Part shown: in pieces, positions 7,874-15,848 of the stretch
Position numbering within the stretch: the stretch's first letter is position 1
How the letters are laid out: every line of letters begins with the position of its first letter
NCBI GenBank assembly: GCA_017545325.1
Contig: JAFWOX010000128.1
Coordinates: 1 to 64,000, forward strand
Direction: 5' to 3'
DNA: 64,000 nt
From: Oscillospiraceae bacterium
GTDB lineage: Bacteria; Bacillota_A; Clostridia; Oscillospirales; Oscillospiraceae
Made by a program: the position numbers and the translations under genes
Notes under the pieces: model-generated
What the model was told of the DNA's origin: nothing
Database searches by the model: none
The model's input: the letters and a program-made list of their open reading frames with translations, nothing else

Positions 7874-8554
7874 ATGCGTGGAACCATCTATGGCGTGGGC
7901 GTGGGACCCGGCGACCCGGAGCTCATGACCCTCAAGGCCGTCCGTCTCATCCGGGAAAACCGGCTGATCGCCCTGCCCTCGAAGGAGCCCAGGGAATCCC
8001 TGGCCTACCGCATCGCCGTACAGGCGGCGCCGGAGCTGGCGGAAAAGGAGCTGGTGGCGGTGCACATGCCCATGGTGCGGGACAAGGCGAAGCTCCGTGA
8101 GGCCCATGAGAAGGGGGCCCGGCAGCTCATGGCCCTGGCGGACGCCGGGGAAAACGTGGTGTTCCTCACCCTGGGGGATCCCACGGTGTACTGCACCTTC
8201 AGCTACCTGCAGCACATTTTGGAGGCGGAGGGGTATCCCGTGGAGCTGGTGAGCGGCGTCACCTCCTTCTGCGCCGCCGCCGCCAGGCTGAACCTGCCCC
8301 TGGCGGAATGGGACGAGCCCATCCACGTCCTTCCCGCCGCCCACAAGACCGGGGATATGCTGGAGCTGGAGGGCACCTATGTGCTCATGAAATCCGCCAG
8401 CCACATGCGGGAGGTAAAGGAGATGCTGAAGGCCGGCGGCCGGAAGGTGCAGGCCGTCATTGACTGCGGCCTGGATTCCGAACGGATCTGCCGGGATCTG
8501 ACGGAGATCCCGGATGACGCGGGGTACTTCTCCCTGATCATCGCCAAGGAATAA
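7874..8554 (+). CDS. cobI: Precorrin-2 / cobalt-factor II C20-methyltransferase
   Basis: A 226-residue SAM-dependent tetrapyrrole methyltransferase. It methylates C20 of the corrin precursor in cobalamin synthesis. The N-terminus GVGVGPGDPELMTLKAVR is the family signature, followed by VVFLTLGDPTVYCTFSYL, typical of CobI/CbiL rather than CobM/CobF, and VSGVTSFCAAAARLNLPL. The start at 7874 follows AGGAGG; 12 upstream codons in frame lack a ribosome site. In an anaerobe the cobalt-early (CbiL) reaction is more likely. No other corrin genes are in this window, so it is an isolated gene of the pathway, next to hcp. Corrinoid use by the two URO-D proteins would be consistent but is not shown. Confidence 0.88.
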   Translation: MRGTIYGVGVGPGDPELMTLKAVRLIRENRLIALPSKEPRESLAYRIAVQAAPELAEKELVAVHMPMVRDKAKLREAHEKGARQLMALADAGENVVFLTLGDPTVYCTFSYLQHILEAEGYPVELVSGVTSFCAAAARLNLPLAEWDEPIHVLPAAHKTGDMLELEGTYVLMKSASHMREVKEMLKAGGRKVQAVIDCGLDSERICRDLTEIPDDAGYFSLIIAKE

Positions 8555-8580
8555 TTGTTGCCTGAGCAACTGAATCGTCG

Positions 8581-8643
8581 GCGCCTTCTCCGATAAAATG
8601 AATCGAAACGAAGAACGGTTCATTTTGTGAAAGGAGAAGGCGC
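8581..8643 (+). promoter_or_regulatory. Long stem-loop sequestering the hcp ribosome binding site
   Basis: Outer arms GCGCCTTCTCC (8581-8591) and GGAGAAGGCGC (8633-8643) pair perfectly over 11 bp. Inner arms AAAATGAA (8595-8602) and TTCATTTT (8619-8626) pair over 8 bp, extended by three more pairs, with a 10-nt A-rich loop. The Shine-Dalgarno AAGGAG (8631-8636) lies in the 3' arm and the start codon is two bases past the stem. If transcribed this would block translation. As DNA, the inner palindrome could instead be an operator. Confidence 0.65.
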
Positions 8644-8644
8644 T

Positions 8645-10240
8645 ATGTTTTGTTATCAGTGTGAACAGACCGCCCTGGGCAAGGGCTGCACGGGAAAGGC
8701 GGGAGTCTGCGGCAAACGGGCGGAAACGGCGGAGCTGCAGGATCGGCTCACCGGCGCGCTGATCGGTCTCAGCCGCGCTGTGGAGGGAAACGAGGACAAC
8801 ATCACCCCGGAGACGGACAGCCTGGTAACAGAGGTCCTGTTCTCCACCCTGACCAATGTGAATTTCGACAACGCCGCCCTGACTGCTCTGCTGGAGCGGG
8901 TGCGGGGGGAAAAGGAGCGGCTGGTACCCCAGTGCGGCTCCTGTCAGAAGCCCTGCGGGCGAAACGACGACTATGAGATGGAGCGGCTCTGGACCGCAGA
9001 TGACCCGGATACCCGCTCCCTCCGCTCCCTGATCCTCTTCGGTCTTCGGGGTATGGCGGCTTATGCCTGGCATGCCCGGGTCCTGGGGTACCGGGACGAT
9101 CTGGTGCAGCGGTTCTTTTATAAAGCCCTGTGCGCCGTGGGCCGGGAGGACGCAGAGCAGGAAGAGCTGCTGGACCTGGCCATGGAGACCGGAGGGGTGA
9201 ACCTCCGGTGCATGGAGCTGCTGGATCGGGCCAATACGGAGACCTTCGGCCACCCGGAGCCCACCGCCGTCAGTCTGAAGGTGGAGAAGGGGCCCTTCAT
9301 CCTCGTGAGCGGTCACGACCTGCTGGACCTGAAATGCATTCTGGACCAGACCGCCGGGAAGGGCGTAAACGTCTATACCCACGGGGAGATGCTCCCTGCC
9401 CATGCCTATCCGGGGCTGAAGAAGTATCCCCACTTCAAGGGGAATTACGGTACCGCCTGGCAGAACCAGCAGAAGGAATTCGCGGAGCTCCCCGCCCCCG
9501 TCGTCTTCATCACCAACTGCCTGATGCCCCCCAGAGACAGCTACCGGGATCGGATCTTTACCACGGAAACGGTCTCCTGGCCCGGAGTGGAGCATATCGG
9601 CGCGGACAAGGATTTCTCCCCCGTGATCCGCAGGGCGCTGGAGCTGGGAGGCTGGCCGGAGGACAGGCAGTTTTCCGGGCTGAACGGAGGCGAGACCTTA
9701 ACCGTCGGCTTCGCCCGGAATGCGGTCCTGGGGGCGGCGGACAAGGTGGTGGACGCGGTGAAGAGCGGCGCCATCCGGCATTTCTTCCTGGTGGGCGGAT
9801 GCGACGGGGCCAGAGGCAGCCGGAGCTACTACACGGACCTCGTGAAGCAGACCCCCGGAGATACGGTGGTGCTCACCCTGGCCTGCGGCAAATACCGCTT
9901 CAACGACCTGGACCTGGGGACGATCGGCGGACTGCCCCGGCTCATGGACGTGGGGCAGTGCAATGACGCCTACTCCGCGATTCAGATCGCCCAGGCTCTG
10001 GCGGGTGCTTTCGGCTGCGGGGTGAACGACCTTCCCCTCAGCATGGTGCTCAGCTGGTACGAGCAGAAGGCGGTGTGCATCCTGCTGACCCTCCTGTATC
10101 TGGGGATCAAAAACATCCGTCTCGGTCCCACCCTTCCCGCCTTCCTTTCCCCCGGCGTTCTGGGCATCCTGGCGGAGAAGACCGGACTCGCCCCCATCAC
10201 CACCCCGGAGCAGGATCTGGCCGCCATTCTGGGCAGCTGA
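8645..10240 (+). CDS. hcp: Hydroxylamine reductase / hybrid-cluster protein
   Basis: A 531-residue cytosolic Fe-S protein (prismane). It is known as a nitric oxide reductase making N2O and as a hydroxylamine reductase, and protects anaerobes from nitrosative stress. The N-terminal cubane site is visible as MFCYQCEQT...GC...GVCGK. Hybrid-cluster ligand regions follow: EMLPAHAYPGL with its glutamate, VVFITNCLMPP, FLVGGCDGARGSRSYY, and VLTLACGKYRFN. The start at 8645 gives the canonical MFCYQCEQT; an in-frame ATG six codons earlier lies in the leader hairpin. The gene is downstream of cobI with an 90-bp gap. No nitrite-stress regulator or Hcr reductase is adjacent. Confidence 0.96.
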   Translation: MFCYQCEQTALGKGCTGKAGVCGKRAETAELQDRLTGALIGLSRAVEGNEDNITPETDSLVTEVLFSTLTNVNFDNAALTALLERVRGEKERLVPQCGSCQKPCGRNDDYEMERLWTADDPDTRSLRSLILFGLRGMAAYAWHARVLGYRDDLVQRFFYKALCAVGREDAEQEELLDLAMETGGVNLRCMELLDRANTETFGHPEPTAVSLKVEKGPFILVSGHDLLDLKCILDQTAGKGVNVYTHGEMLPAHAYPGLKKYPHFKGNYGTAWQNQQKEFAELPAPVVFITNCLMPPRDSYRDRIFTTETVSWPGVEHIGADKDFSPVIRRALELGGWPEDRQFSGLNGGETLTVGFARNAVLGAADKVVDAVKSGAIRHFFLVGGCDGARGSRSYYTDLVKQTPGDTVVLTLACGKYRFNDLDLGTIGGLPRLMDVGQCNDAYSAIQIAQALAGAFGCGVNDLPLSMVLSWYEQKAVCILLTLLYLGIKNIRLGPTLPAFLSPGVLGILAEKTGLAPITTPEQDLAAILGS

Positions 10241-10258
10241 AAAAACTCACGGAAGGCA

Positions 10259-10288
10259 TAGACATCCCCGCTTTTCCTGTGCTAAAAT
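10259..10288 (+). promoter_or_regulatory. Promoter of the MscS gene with extended -10
   Basis: TAGACA (10259-10264), 18-bp spacer ending in TGTGC, TAAAAT (10283-10288). The TGTGC just before the -10 recurs at the hpf and glycyl radical enzyme A promoters. Confidence 0.5.
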
Positions 10289-10323
10289 TCGGTTAAGATT
10301 CATTTTGAAAGGCGGTATGTTCT

Positions 10324-11112
10324 ATGGCAAACATCCTCGCAACCATCACCACCATCGTATCCCATATCCTGCTGGCGCTGGTGGTCTTCCTGGTGGGCCG
10401 GTTCATCATCAAAAAGTTCGTCAAATGGCTGGACAAGAGCAAGATGATGGAAAAGCTCGACCCCTCCCTGCACACCTTCCTGGTGAGCTTCATCCGCATC
10501 GCCCTCTTCGTCCTGCTGGTCATCGCCATCATCACCATCCTGGGCGTGCCCACGGCCTCCATCATCACCGTGCTGGCCTCCGCAGGTCTGGCCGTCGGCA
10601 TGGCGCTCCAGGGCTCCCTGGCCAACCTGGCGGGCGGCATCATGCTCATGATCTTCAAGCCCTTCAAGGTGGGGGACTATGTGGAAGCCGCCGGAGCCTC
10701 CGGCAACGTCACTAAGATCACCATGTTCTATACGGTCATCACCACCCTGGATAACAAGCGGATCACTGTGCCCAACGGCTCCCTCATGAACGCCAACGTA
10801 ACCAACCTCACCAGCGAGCCCCTGCGCCGGGTGGACCTGACCTTCACCTGCGCCAAGAGCGAGAGCGTGGAGAAGATCGAATCCCTGTGCCTGGAGGCCA
10901 TCGCCAGCGTGCCCAAGGCGCTGAAGGATCCCGAGCCCTTCGCCCGGGTGAGCGGCGGCACCAACGAGGCCATGGAATTCACCGTCCGGGCCTGGTGCGA
11001 TCCCGCGGACTACTGGGATGTGTACTTCGACGTCACCGGCGCCATCGTCCGGGCCTTCGGCCGGGAGGGGGTGCAGGCTCCCGCCCTCCGCGTGCTCAGC
11101 GAGCAGAAATAA
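10324..11112 (+). CDS. mscS: Small-conductance mechanosensitive channel, MscS family
   Basis: A 262-residue membrane protein that opens under membrane tension and releases solutes on hypo-osmotic shock. The N-terminus has three hydrophobic segments (about residues 5-25, 55-75 and 82-105). The third is the glycine/alanine-rich pore helix (GLAVGMALQGSLANLAGG) typical of MscS. The soluble beta domain follows (FKPFKVGDYVEAAGASG, NKRITVPNGSLMNANVTN) and then the alpha-beta C-terminal domain. Size is close to E. coli MscS. The start follows GAAAGGCGG. It has its own promoter and a terminator region behind it. Confidence 0.93.
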   Translation: MANILATITTIVSHILLALVVFLVGRFIIKKFVKWLDKSKMMEKLDPSLHTFLVSFIRIALFVLLVIAIITILGVPTASIITVLASAGLAVGMALQGSLANLAGGIMLMIFKPFKVGDYVEAAGASGNVTKITMFYTVITTLDNKRITVPNGSLMNANVTNLTSEPLRRVDLTFTCAKSESVEKIESLCLEAIASVPKALKDPEPFARVSGGTNEAMEFTVRAWCDPADYWDVYFDVTGAIVRAFGREGVQAPALRVLSEQK

Positions 11113-11118
11113 AGCTTC

Positions 11119-11284
11119 GCTTCAAATCGGACCCGCTTCGCTGGGCTCCGATTTGAGAAGGATTGCATCGCCGCTGCGCGCCTCGGTCGAACACTTCGAC
11201 ACTTGCGGCGATAGCAGGATTTTGGGGCAGAAATGAATTCCGCCCCAAAATGATTTCCATTTGATTCCCGCCTGCAGGCGGGAA
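11119..11284. repeat. Cluster of intergenic hairpins after mscS
   Basis: Successive inverted repeats fill this gap: CAAATCGGA...TCCGATTTG (about 11123-11155), ATCGCCGC...GCGGCGAT enclosing GTCGAA-CAC-TTCGAC, ATTTTGGGGC (11219-11228) with GCCCCAAAAT (11242-11251), and the 20-bp palindrome of TTCCCGCCTG at 11265-11284. The first pair resembles hairpin 2 of the A-C repeat family but lacks the CTCCTCCTC linker. No gene is visible. Confidence 0.5.
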
Positions 11285-11311
11285 CTCTGCCGAGAGCCTT
11301 TGTCTTGCGTT

Positions 11312-11346
11312 CGGGCCGCTCCGTTTGGAGCGGCCCGATTTTTCTT
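11312..11346. terminator. Terminator between mscS and the GNAT gene
   Basis: 11-bp stem CGGGCCGCTCC / GGAGCGGCCCG with loop GTTT, followed by ATTTTTCTT on the plus strand. Confidence 0.85.
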
Positions 11347-11354
11347 AAGATTGA

Positions 11355-11858
11355 TTATTTCGGGATCCGGACGAAGAAATGCTCCTCGTCCTCCCCCACG
11401 ACCCGGCCGCCGTTTTTCAGCATGACCCGGAGGGAGGGGATGTTGTATTTGTACAGCCGGAGCCAGAATTCCTCCTCCGGGATGACGGTCCTTCCCCGCT
11501 CCAGGGTCAGGCGCAGGCCCTCGGTGCCGTATCCCCGGCCCCGGCAGTCCTGCTTGATGAAATAGCCGATATGGCCCGCGCCGAAGCGCAGGGCGTCGTT
11601 CAGCCAGTGCCGCAGCTTGAAGAGGCCCACGATCTCCCCATCCGCCCAGAGGAAGCAGGTCGTATCCGCCACATAGCCCTCCGGCAGGTTGTCGCCCCGG
11701 CTGTGGGCCAGCATCCGGGGCAGGGCGATATCCCGAAAGGTCTCCCAGCTGCAGCCGTGCCAGCGGTTCTCCACCCCGTTCTCATTTTCCGGCATATCCC
11801 GGAGGAAGGCCCACTCCGCCTCCGCGTCCTCCGGATTTGCTTCTTTCAGATACAGCAT
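11355..11858 (-). CDS. GNAT family N-acetyltransferase
   Basis: A 167-residue cytosolic acetyltransferase. The acetyl-CoA pyrophosphate loop is visible as QDCRGRGYGTEGLRL (Q-x-x-R-G-x-G), preceded by the beta-4 strand HIGYFIKQ. The tail LYKYNIPSLRVMLKNGG is the usual N-x-x-S/A motif of RimJ-like and small-molecule GNATs. The start at 11858 follows GGAGG. It sits 63 bp downstream of glycyl radical enzyme A in the same direction and may be co-transcribed with it. The acceptor is unknown. Confidence 0.85.
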   Translation of the reverse strand: MLYLKEANPEDAEAEWAFLRDMPENENGVENRWHGCSWETFRDIALPRMLAHSRGDNLPEGYVADTTCFLWADGEIVGLFKLRHWLNDALRFGAGHIGYFIKQDCRGRGYGTEGLRLTLERGRTVIPEEEFWLRLYKYNIPSLRVMLKNGGRVVGEDEEHFFVRIPK

Positions 11859-11921
11859 AGATTTCCTCCAAAAAACGCGGGGCCCCTGCCATCCGGCAGA
11901 GGCCCCGCACTGACTCTGGGT

Positions 11922-14369
11922 TTAGAAAGAGTGCTCGGCCCGGGAGATGACGTCGTTCTGCATGGCTTCGGTCATATCCACGAAGTAGGCAGAATACCCG
12001 GCGATGCGCACCACCAGGTTATGGTACTCCTCAGGATGCTGCTGAGCGGCCCGGAGGGTGGCGGCGTCCACCACGTTATACTGGACCTCCATACCGCCTT
12101 CCTCGAAGTAGGTCTTGGTCATATCCTGCAGCTTGGTGATGCCGTCGTCGGAATTCAGGGCGGTGGGATGGATCTTCAGGTTCACCGCCATGCCGTCCAT
12201 ATACCGGGAATGGTCGAAGCAGCAGGAGGAGACGAAGACGCTGGTGGGGCCCTTCTCGTCTCGGCCCTGAACGGGGCTCATGGCGTCCGCGATGGGGGTG
12301 CCGGCCTTGCGTCCGTCCGGCGTGGCCCAGGTGATCTCCCCCTGGGGCACATGGTCCGCCGCGCCGAACATGCCGCACTTGTACACCTTGCAGCGCTCGT
12401 TATGGAAACCGCGGGACTGGTTGTAGTACAGATCCATCACGTACTTCTGCTCCATATCCGCATAGGGATCGGCGTTGCCGTAATGGGGCACCTCGTTGAT
12501 GATCCTCTGGCGCAGAGGCTCGTAGCCCTCCCAGTTGGCCAGGATAGCGTCCAGCATCTCCTTGCCGGAGACGAGCTTCTTATCGAAGACCATATACTTC
12601 AGGGCGGTGAGGCTGTCCCCCACGGTGGCGAGACCGGTGGCGGTGCCGCCGTAGCTGTTGTACTTCGCCCCGCCGGCGGAGACGTCCTTGCCGGACTCCA
12701 TGCAGCCCTCGGTGGAGATGGAGAGGTTCGGGAAGGGGAAGAGCCGGGTATACTCATGCTCGCAGTAGTTGTTCAGGGTGGCGATCCAGGTGAACATCCA
12801 CTTGGTGAGCTTCTCGTAGGCCGCCTTGACCTCCTCCATGGACTTCATCTCGTACAGGTAGCCGGAGCAGTACTCCGCCGGAGCCTGCCGTCCGTTCATG
12901 GGGTTGATGCCGTTATTGATGGCCATCACCAGGGCGATGGGCCAGTAGATGCCGTTGATGCCCATGGCGGAGCCGTTGGGGGCGGGATAGTCGTTGCCGG
13001 AGCCGGTGATCTCCTGGCAGCCGATGAAGGCATAGTTCCGGGCGTCCTCCAGGGAGAAGCCCAGCTCCCGCATGATGCCGGGGATGATGCAGTCGTCGTT
13101 CTGCAGCAGAGGCAGGCCGCCCACGTTCATGCTGGTGGCGATGGCGCAGTCCCACATCTCCTGGGGGGTGTTCTTGGTGGTGCGGAGGGAGACGGTGGGC
13201 TCATGGAGCTTCAGCCGGGCGATGGACTCCAGCACCATGTAGGAGACGGGGTTCACCGCGTCCTCCCCGGTCTTGGGGTCGCAGCCGCCGATGGTGGTAT
13301 GCTGGCCGATATGGCCGATGCCCGCGGTCTGGGCGCCCTTGCCGAAGCCGCCGCCATAGAAGATGTTCAGCTTCAGGAAGAAGGCGTCCACCAGCTCCTG
13401 GGCATGCTCCATGGTGATGGTGCCCTCCTCCAGGTCCTTCTTCAGATAGGGCCAGACATACTGGTCGAAGCGGCCCATGCTGGTGACGCCGGGACCATTG
13501 TGCACGATGAGGAAGATATGGTAGAGCATATACATCTGACAGGCTTCCCAGAAGTTCCGGGGGGTGCCCTCCGCGATATGGTCCAGGCCCTCGGCCATCT
13601 TCTCATACTCGGCCTTCTTCGCGGGGTCGGCGGCGGTCTTGGCCTTCTCCCGGGCGGTATCCGCATACCGGCGGGTCAGGGCAATGGCCCCGTCGCAGGC
13701 CAGGACGGCGGCAGAGTAGAACTCGTACTTGCCCATGTCGTCCCCCATGATGTTGCCCTTGCGCTCATCCAGCCAGTCCTGCGCCTGCTTGCGGATCTCC
13801 CCGTAGCCCCGCTTCAGGATGGTCTGGAAGCCGGGGGTCAGGTGTCCGGGAGGCATCAGCACGCCGAAGCCGCCGGGACGGCCGAAGGGAGTCGCCTCCA
13901 GGCGGAAGAGCTCATCCGCTCCCTGGGGAAGCCAGGTCTCGGGCCGGACCATGCCGGGCTGCATGTTCTTCTTCATATCCTCCCGCATTTCCTTCAGGTC
14001 CTCGGGAGAAATGGCCAGCTTCTGGTGGGAATAGGTGGGGTCGTCATCCGGGGCATGATGCAGGCCGTCCGGCCCGATGGGCCAGGTATGCTCGATGTCC
14101 ATCATCAGCCACATGGTCCCGCTGGCGGCGCCCCAGTGCTTGTTGCCCACGTCGCCGGCAAAGTATTCATCCTCCTCGATATCCGTATGCATGCGCTGGA
14201 TCACATACAGGGCCTCGGCGGGCTTCGCCAGGATGGGAGGATAGTTCTTGTACTTGGCCTGAGCTTCCCGGACGATCCGGGCCTTGGAGGGATCCGCGAT
14301 GATGATGCGGTCCCGGACCTTCCCGCGCAGGCGCTCGATACGGTCGGATACAGGTCTGAAGGTATACAT
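11922..14369 (-). CDS. Glycyl radical enzyme A (unknown substrate, C-x-E type)
   Basis: 815 residues, with the ten-stranded barrel family features of the pyruvate formate-lyase/diol dehydratase superfamily. The glycyl radical site is RIAGYSAYF with Gly791, 24 residues from the C-terminus. The catalytic thiyl Cys451 is in FIGCQEITGSGND. C-x-E, rather than the C-C of PFL, matches the eliminase/dehydratase branch (glycerol dehydratase, choline lyase and others), where the Glu acts as base; here the middle residue is Q. GRFDQY (about 299-304) is also conserved. The start at 14369 (MYTFRPVSDR) follows AAAGGAT and aligns with MYQFRPVTPR of its paralogue at 27095. No activating radical-SAM enzyme is adjacent. 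It faces a ferredoxin-fused aldo/keto reductase, which could reduce an aldehyde product. Substrate not assignable. Confidence 0.92.
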   Translation of the reverse strand: MYTFRPVSDRIERLRGKVRDRIIIADPSKARIVREAQAKYKNYPPILAKPAEALYVIQRMHTDIEEDEYFAGDVGNKHWGAASGTMWLMMDIEHTWPIGPDGLHHAPDDDPTYSHQKLAISPEDLKEMREDMKKNMQPGMVRPETWLPQGADELFRLEATPFGRPGGFGVLMPPGHLTPGFQTILKRGYGEIRKQAQDWLDERKGNIMGDDMGKYEFYSAAVLACDGAIALTRRYADTAREKAKTAADPAKKAEYEKMAEGLDHIAEGTPRNFWEACQMYMLYHIFLIVHNGPGVTSMGRFDQYVWPYLKKDLEEGTITMEHAQELVDAFFLKLNIFYGGGFGKGAQTAGIGHIGQHTTIGGCDPKTGEDAVNPVSYMVLESIARLKLHEPTVSLRTTKNTPQEMWDCAIATSMNVGGLPLLQNDDCIIPGIMRELGFSLEDARNYAFIGCQEITGSGNDYPAPNGSAMGINGIYWPIALVMAINNGINPMNGRQAPAEYCSGYLYEMKSMEEVKAAYEKLTKWMFTWIATLNNYCEHEYTRLFPFPNLSISTEGCMESGKDVSAGGAKYNSYGGTATGLATVGDSLTALKYMVFDKKLVSGKEMLDAILANWEGYEPLRQRIINEVPHYGNADPYADMEQKYVMDLYYNQSRGFHNERCKVYKCGMFGAADHVPQGEITWATPDGRKAGTPIADAMSPVQGRDEKGPTSVFVSSCCFDHSRYMDGMAVNLKIHPTALNSDDGITKLQDMTKTYFEEGGMEVQYNVVDAATLRAAQQHPEEYHNLVVRIAGYSAYFVDMTEAMQNDVISRAEHSF

Positions 14370-14441
14370 GGCATTGATCCTTTCTGCAAAAAACTCTATA
14401 TTTCCTGTTCTTCTCAACTTCTTCAGCGGGGGAGGGCAGAT

Positions 14442-14456
14442 GCATGGTTGCCATGC
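14442..14456. promoter_or_regulatory. Palindrome in the GRE A leader
   Basis: GCATGG-TTG-CCATGC, a perfect 6-bp inverted repeat about 75 bp ahead of the GRE A start codon and inside its roughly 120-nt leader. It could be an operator or a small hairpin. Confidence 0.35.
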
Positions 14457-14494
14457 TATCTATCCATCTCGACAAAGACATTTTTACATTTATT

Positions 14495-14523
14495 ATCTTA
14501 GCACAGCGCCGGAGCTTTTGCAA
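14495..14523 (-). promoter_or_regulatory. Promoter of glycyl radical enzyme A
   Basis: Minus strand TTGCAA (14518-14523), 17-bp spacer ending in TGTGC, TAAGAT (14495-14500). It predicts a leader of roughly 120 nt. Confidence 0.6.
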
Positions 14524-14531
14524 GAGGATGG

Positions 14532-14560
14532 TGGCACTTGACGGCAAAACGTGCTACAAT
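14532..14560 (+). promoter_or_regulatory. Putative promoter of the aldo/keto reductase
   Basis: TACAAT at 14555-14560 with a weak -35 (TGGCAC, 14532-14537) at 17 bp. It overlaps closely with the divergent GRE A promoter, so the two genes may be co-regulated. Confidence 0.45.
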
Positions 14561-14594
14561 ACGGACAGGAAAAAAGGAAACGGAGGAGAAGCAA

Positions 14595-15791
14595 ATGTAT
14601 TATCGGGAAATCGCCGGCGTCAAGGTCTCCGCCCTGGGCATGGGCAATATGCGCCTGCCCACCCTGGAGGGGAAGGACGACAACATCAACCGGGAAAAGG
14701 CTCAGGAGATCATCGACTATGCCATGAGCCGCGGGATCAATTATTACGATACCGCCTACCGCTATCATGGGGGCCAGTCCGAACGCTTCATCGGCCAGGC
14801 CCTGAAGGCCTACCCCCGGGAAAGCTTCCTGCTGGCCAGCAAGTTCCCCGGCCACATGATGGTGAAAAAGGAAGGGGGCGTGGTGGGCTTCACCAGCGGC
14901 CTCGCCGGCTGGCCGGACAACACCGTGGAAGGGGTCTTCAAAGAGCAGTTGGAGAAGTGCCAGGTGGATTACTTCGATTTCTATCTCCTGCATAATGTGA
15001 ACGAGGCTTCCCTGGCCATCTACGACGACCCGGACCTTAAGGTGGTGGACTTCGTGCAGCGCATGAAGGCGGAGGGGAAGATCCGGCGCCTGGGCTTCAG
15101 CTCCCATGCCTCCTCCGCCCAGACCATAGACGATTTTCTCACCCGGTACGAGGGGGTCTTCGACTTTGTGCAGATCCAGCTGAATTATCTGGACTGGAAG
15201 CTTCAGGACGCCAAGGGCAAGTACGAGGCCATCGTGAAACACGGCCTGAAGGTGGTGGTCATGGAAGGCGTCCGGGGCGGAAGACTGGCCAATATCCCCG
15301 AGGAACAGCTGGCAAAGCTGCAGGCCTGCAAGCCCGGGGACAGCGCCGCCCGCTGGGCCCTGCGCTGGCTCCAGACCCTGCCCGAGGCAGCGGTGGTGCT
15401 CTCCGGCATGACCACCCTGGAGCAGATCAAGGAGAATGTGGAGACCTTCTCTGCCCCGAATCCACTCAGCGAAGAGGAGAAGGCTCTTCTTCAGGAGGTG
15501 GCAGACTCCATGCTCACCTGGGTGCCCTGCACCGCCTGCCGGTACTGCACCGAGGGCTGCCCCATGGAGCTGGATATCCCGAAAATCATCGCCGCCTACA
15601 ACGGGATGAAGAACGGGGATTTCATGTCCCGCTACGATCCGGATAAGGCGGATCCCGCCCTGGATCCCCGCCGCTGCGTGGGCTGCGGCGCCTGCGCCTC
15701 CATCTGCCCCCAGAGCATCAAGATCCCGGAGATCATGACGGAATTTGCGGACATGCTGACAAAGCGTCCGCCCTTCCCGCCCAGAAGATAA
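14595..15791 (+). CDS. Aldo/keto reductase with C-terminal 4Fe-4S ferredoxin domain
   Basis: A 398-residue cytosolic oxidoreductase. Residues 1-280 are an AKR barrel with the catalytic Asp and Tyr in YYDTAYRYHGG, Lys in LLASKFPGH and His in YLLHNVNE. The C-terminus adds two cluster motifs, CTACRYCTEGCP and CVGCGACASICP, so electrons may come from or go to Fe-S carriers instead of or besides NADPH. This fusion is common in anaerobes. The start at 14595 follows GGAGGAG. It is divergent from glycyl radical enzyme A, which makes reduction of an aldehyde from that enzyme a reasonable but untested guess. Confidence 0.9.
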   Translation: MYYREIAGVKVSALGMGNMRLPTLEGKDDNINREKAQEIIDYAMSRGINYYDTAYRYHGGQSERFIGQALKAYPRESFLLASKFPGHMMVKKEGGVVGFTSGLAGWPDNTVEGVFKEQLEKCQVDYFDFYLLHNVNEASLAIYDDPDLKVVDFVQRMKAEGKIRRLGFSSHASSAQTIDDFLTRYEGVFDFVQIQLNYLDWKLQDAKGKYEAIVKHGLKVVVMEGVRGGRLANIPEEQLAKLQACKPGDSAARWALRWLQTLPEAAVVLSGMTTLEQIKENVETFSAPNPLSEEEKALLQEVADSMLTWVPCTACRYCTEGCPMELDIPKIIAAYNGMKNGDFMSRYDPDKADPALDPRRCVGCGACASICPQSIKIPEIMTEFADMLTKRPPFPPRR

Positions 15792-15811
15792 AAGCCTATG
15801 AACAGAAGGAG

Positions 15812-15842
15812 CCCGGCCGGGACAGATCCGGCCGGGTTTTTT
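15812..15842 (+). terminator. Terminator of the aldo/keto reductase gene
   Basis: CCCGGCCGG / CCGGCCGGG stem followed by TTTTTT. Confidence 0.85.
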
Positions 15843-15848
15843 CTGCGT

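Noticed and set aside
11379..14501. 1040-codon open frame antisense to glycyl radical enzyme A
   Set aside because: Its sequence is low-complexity and follows the codon pattern of the real gene on the other strand. Such long antisense frames are common in GC-rich DNA.
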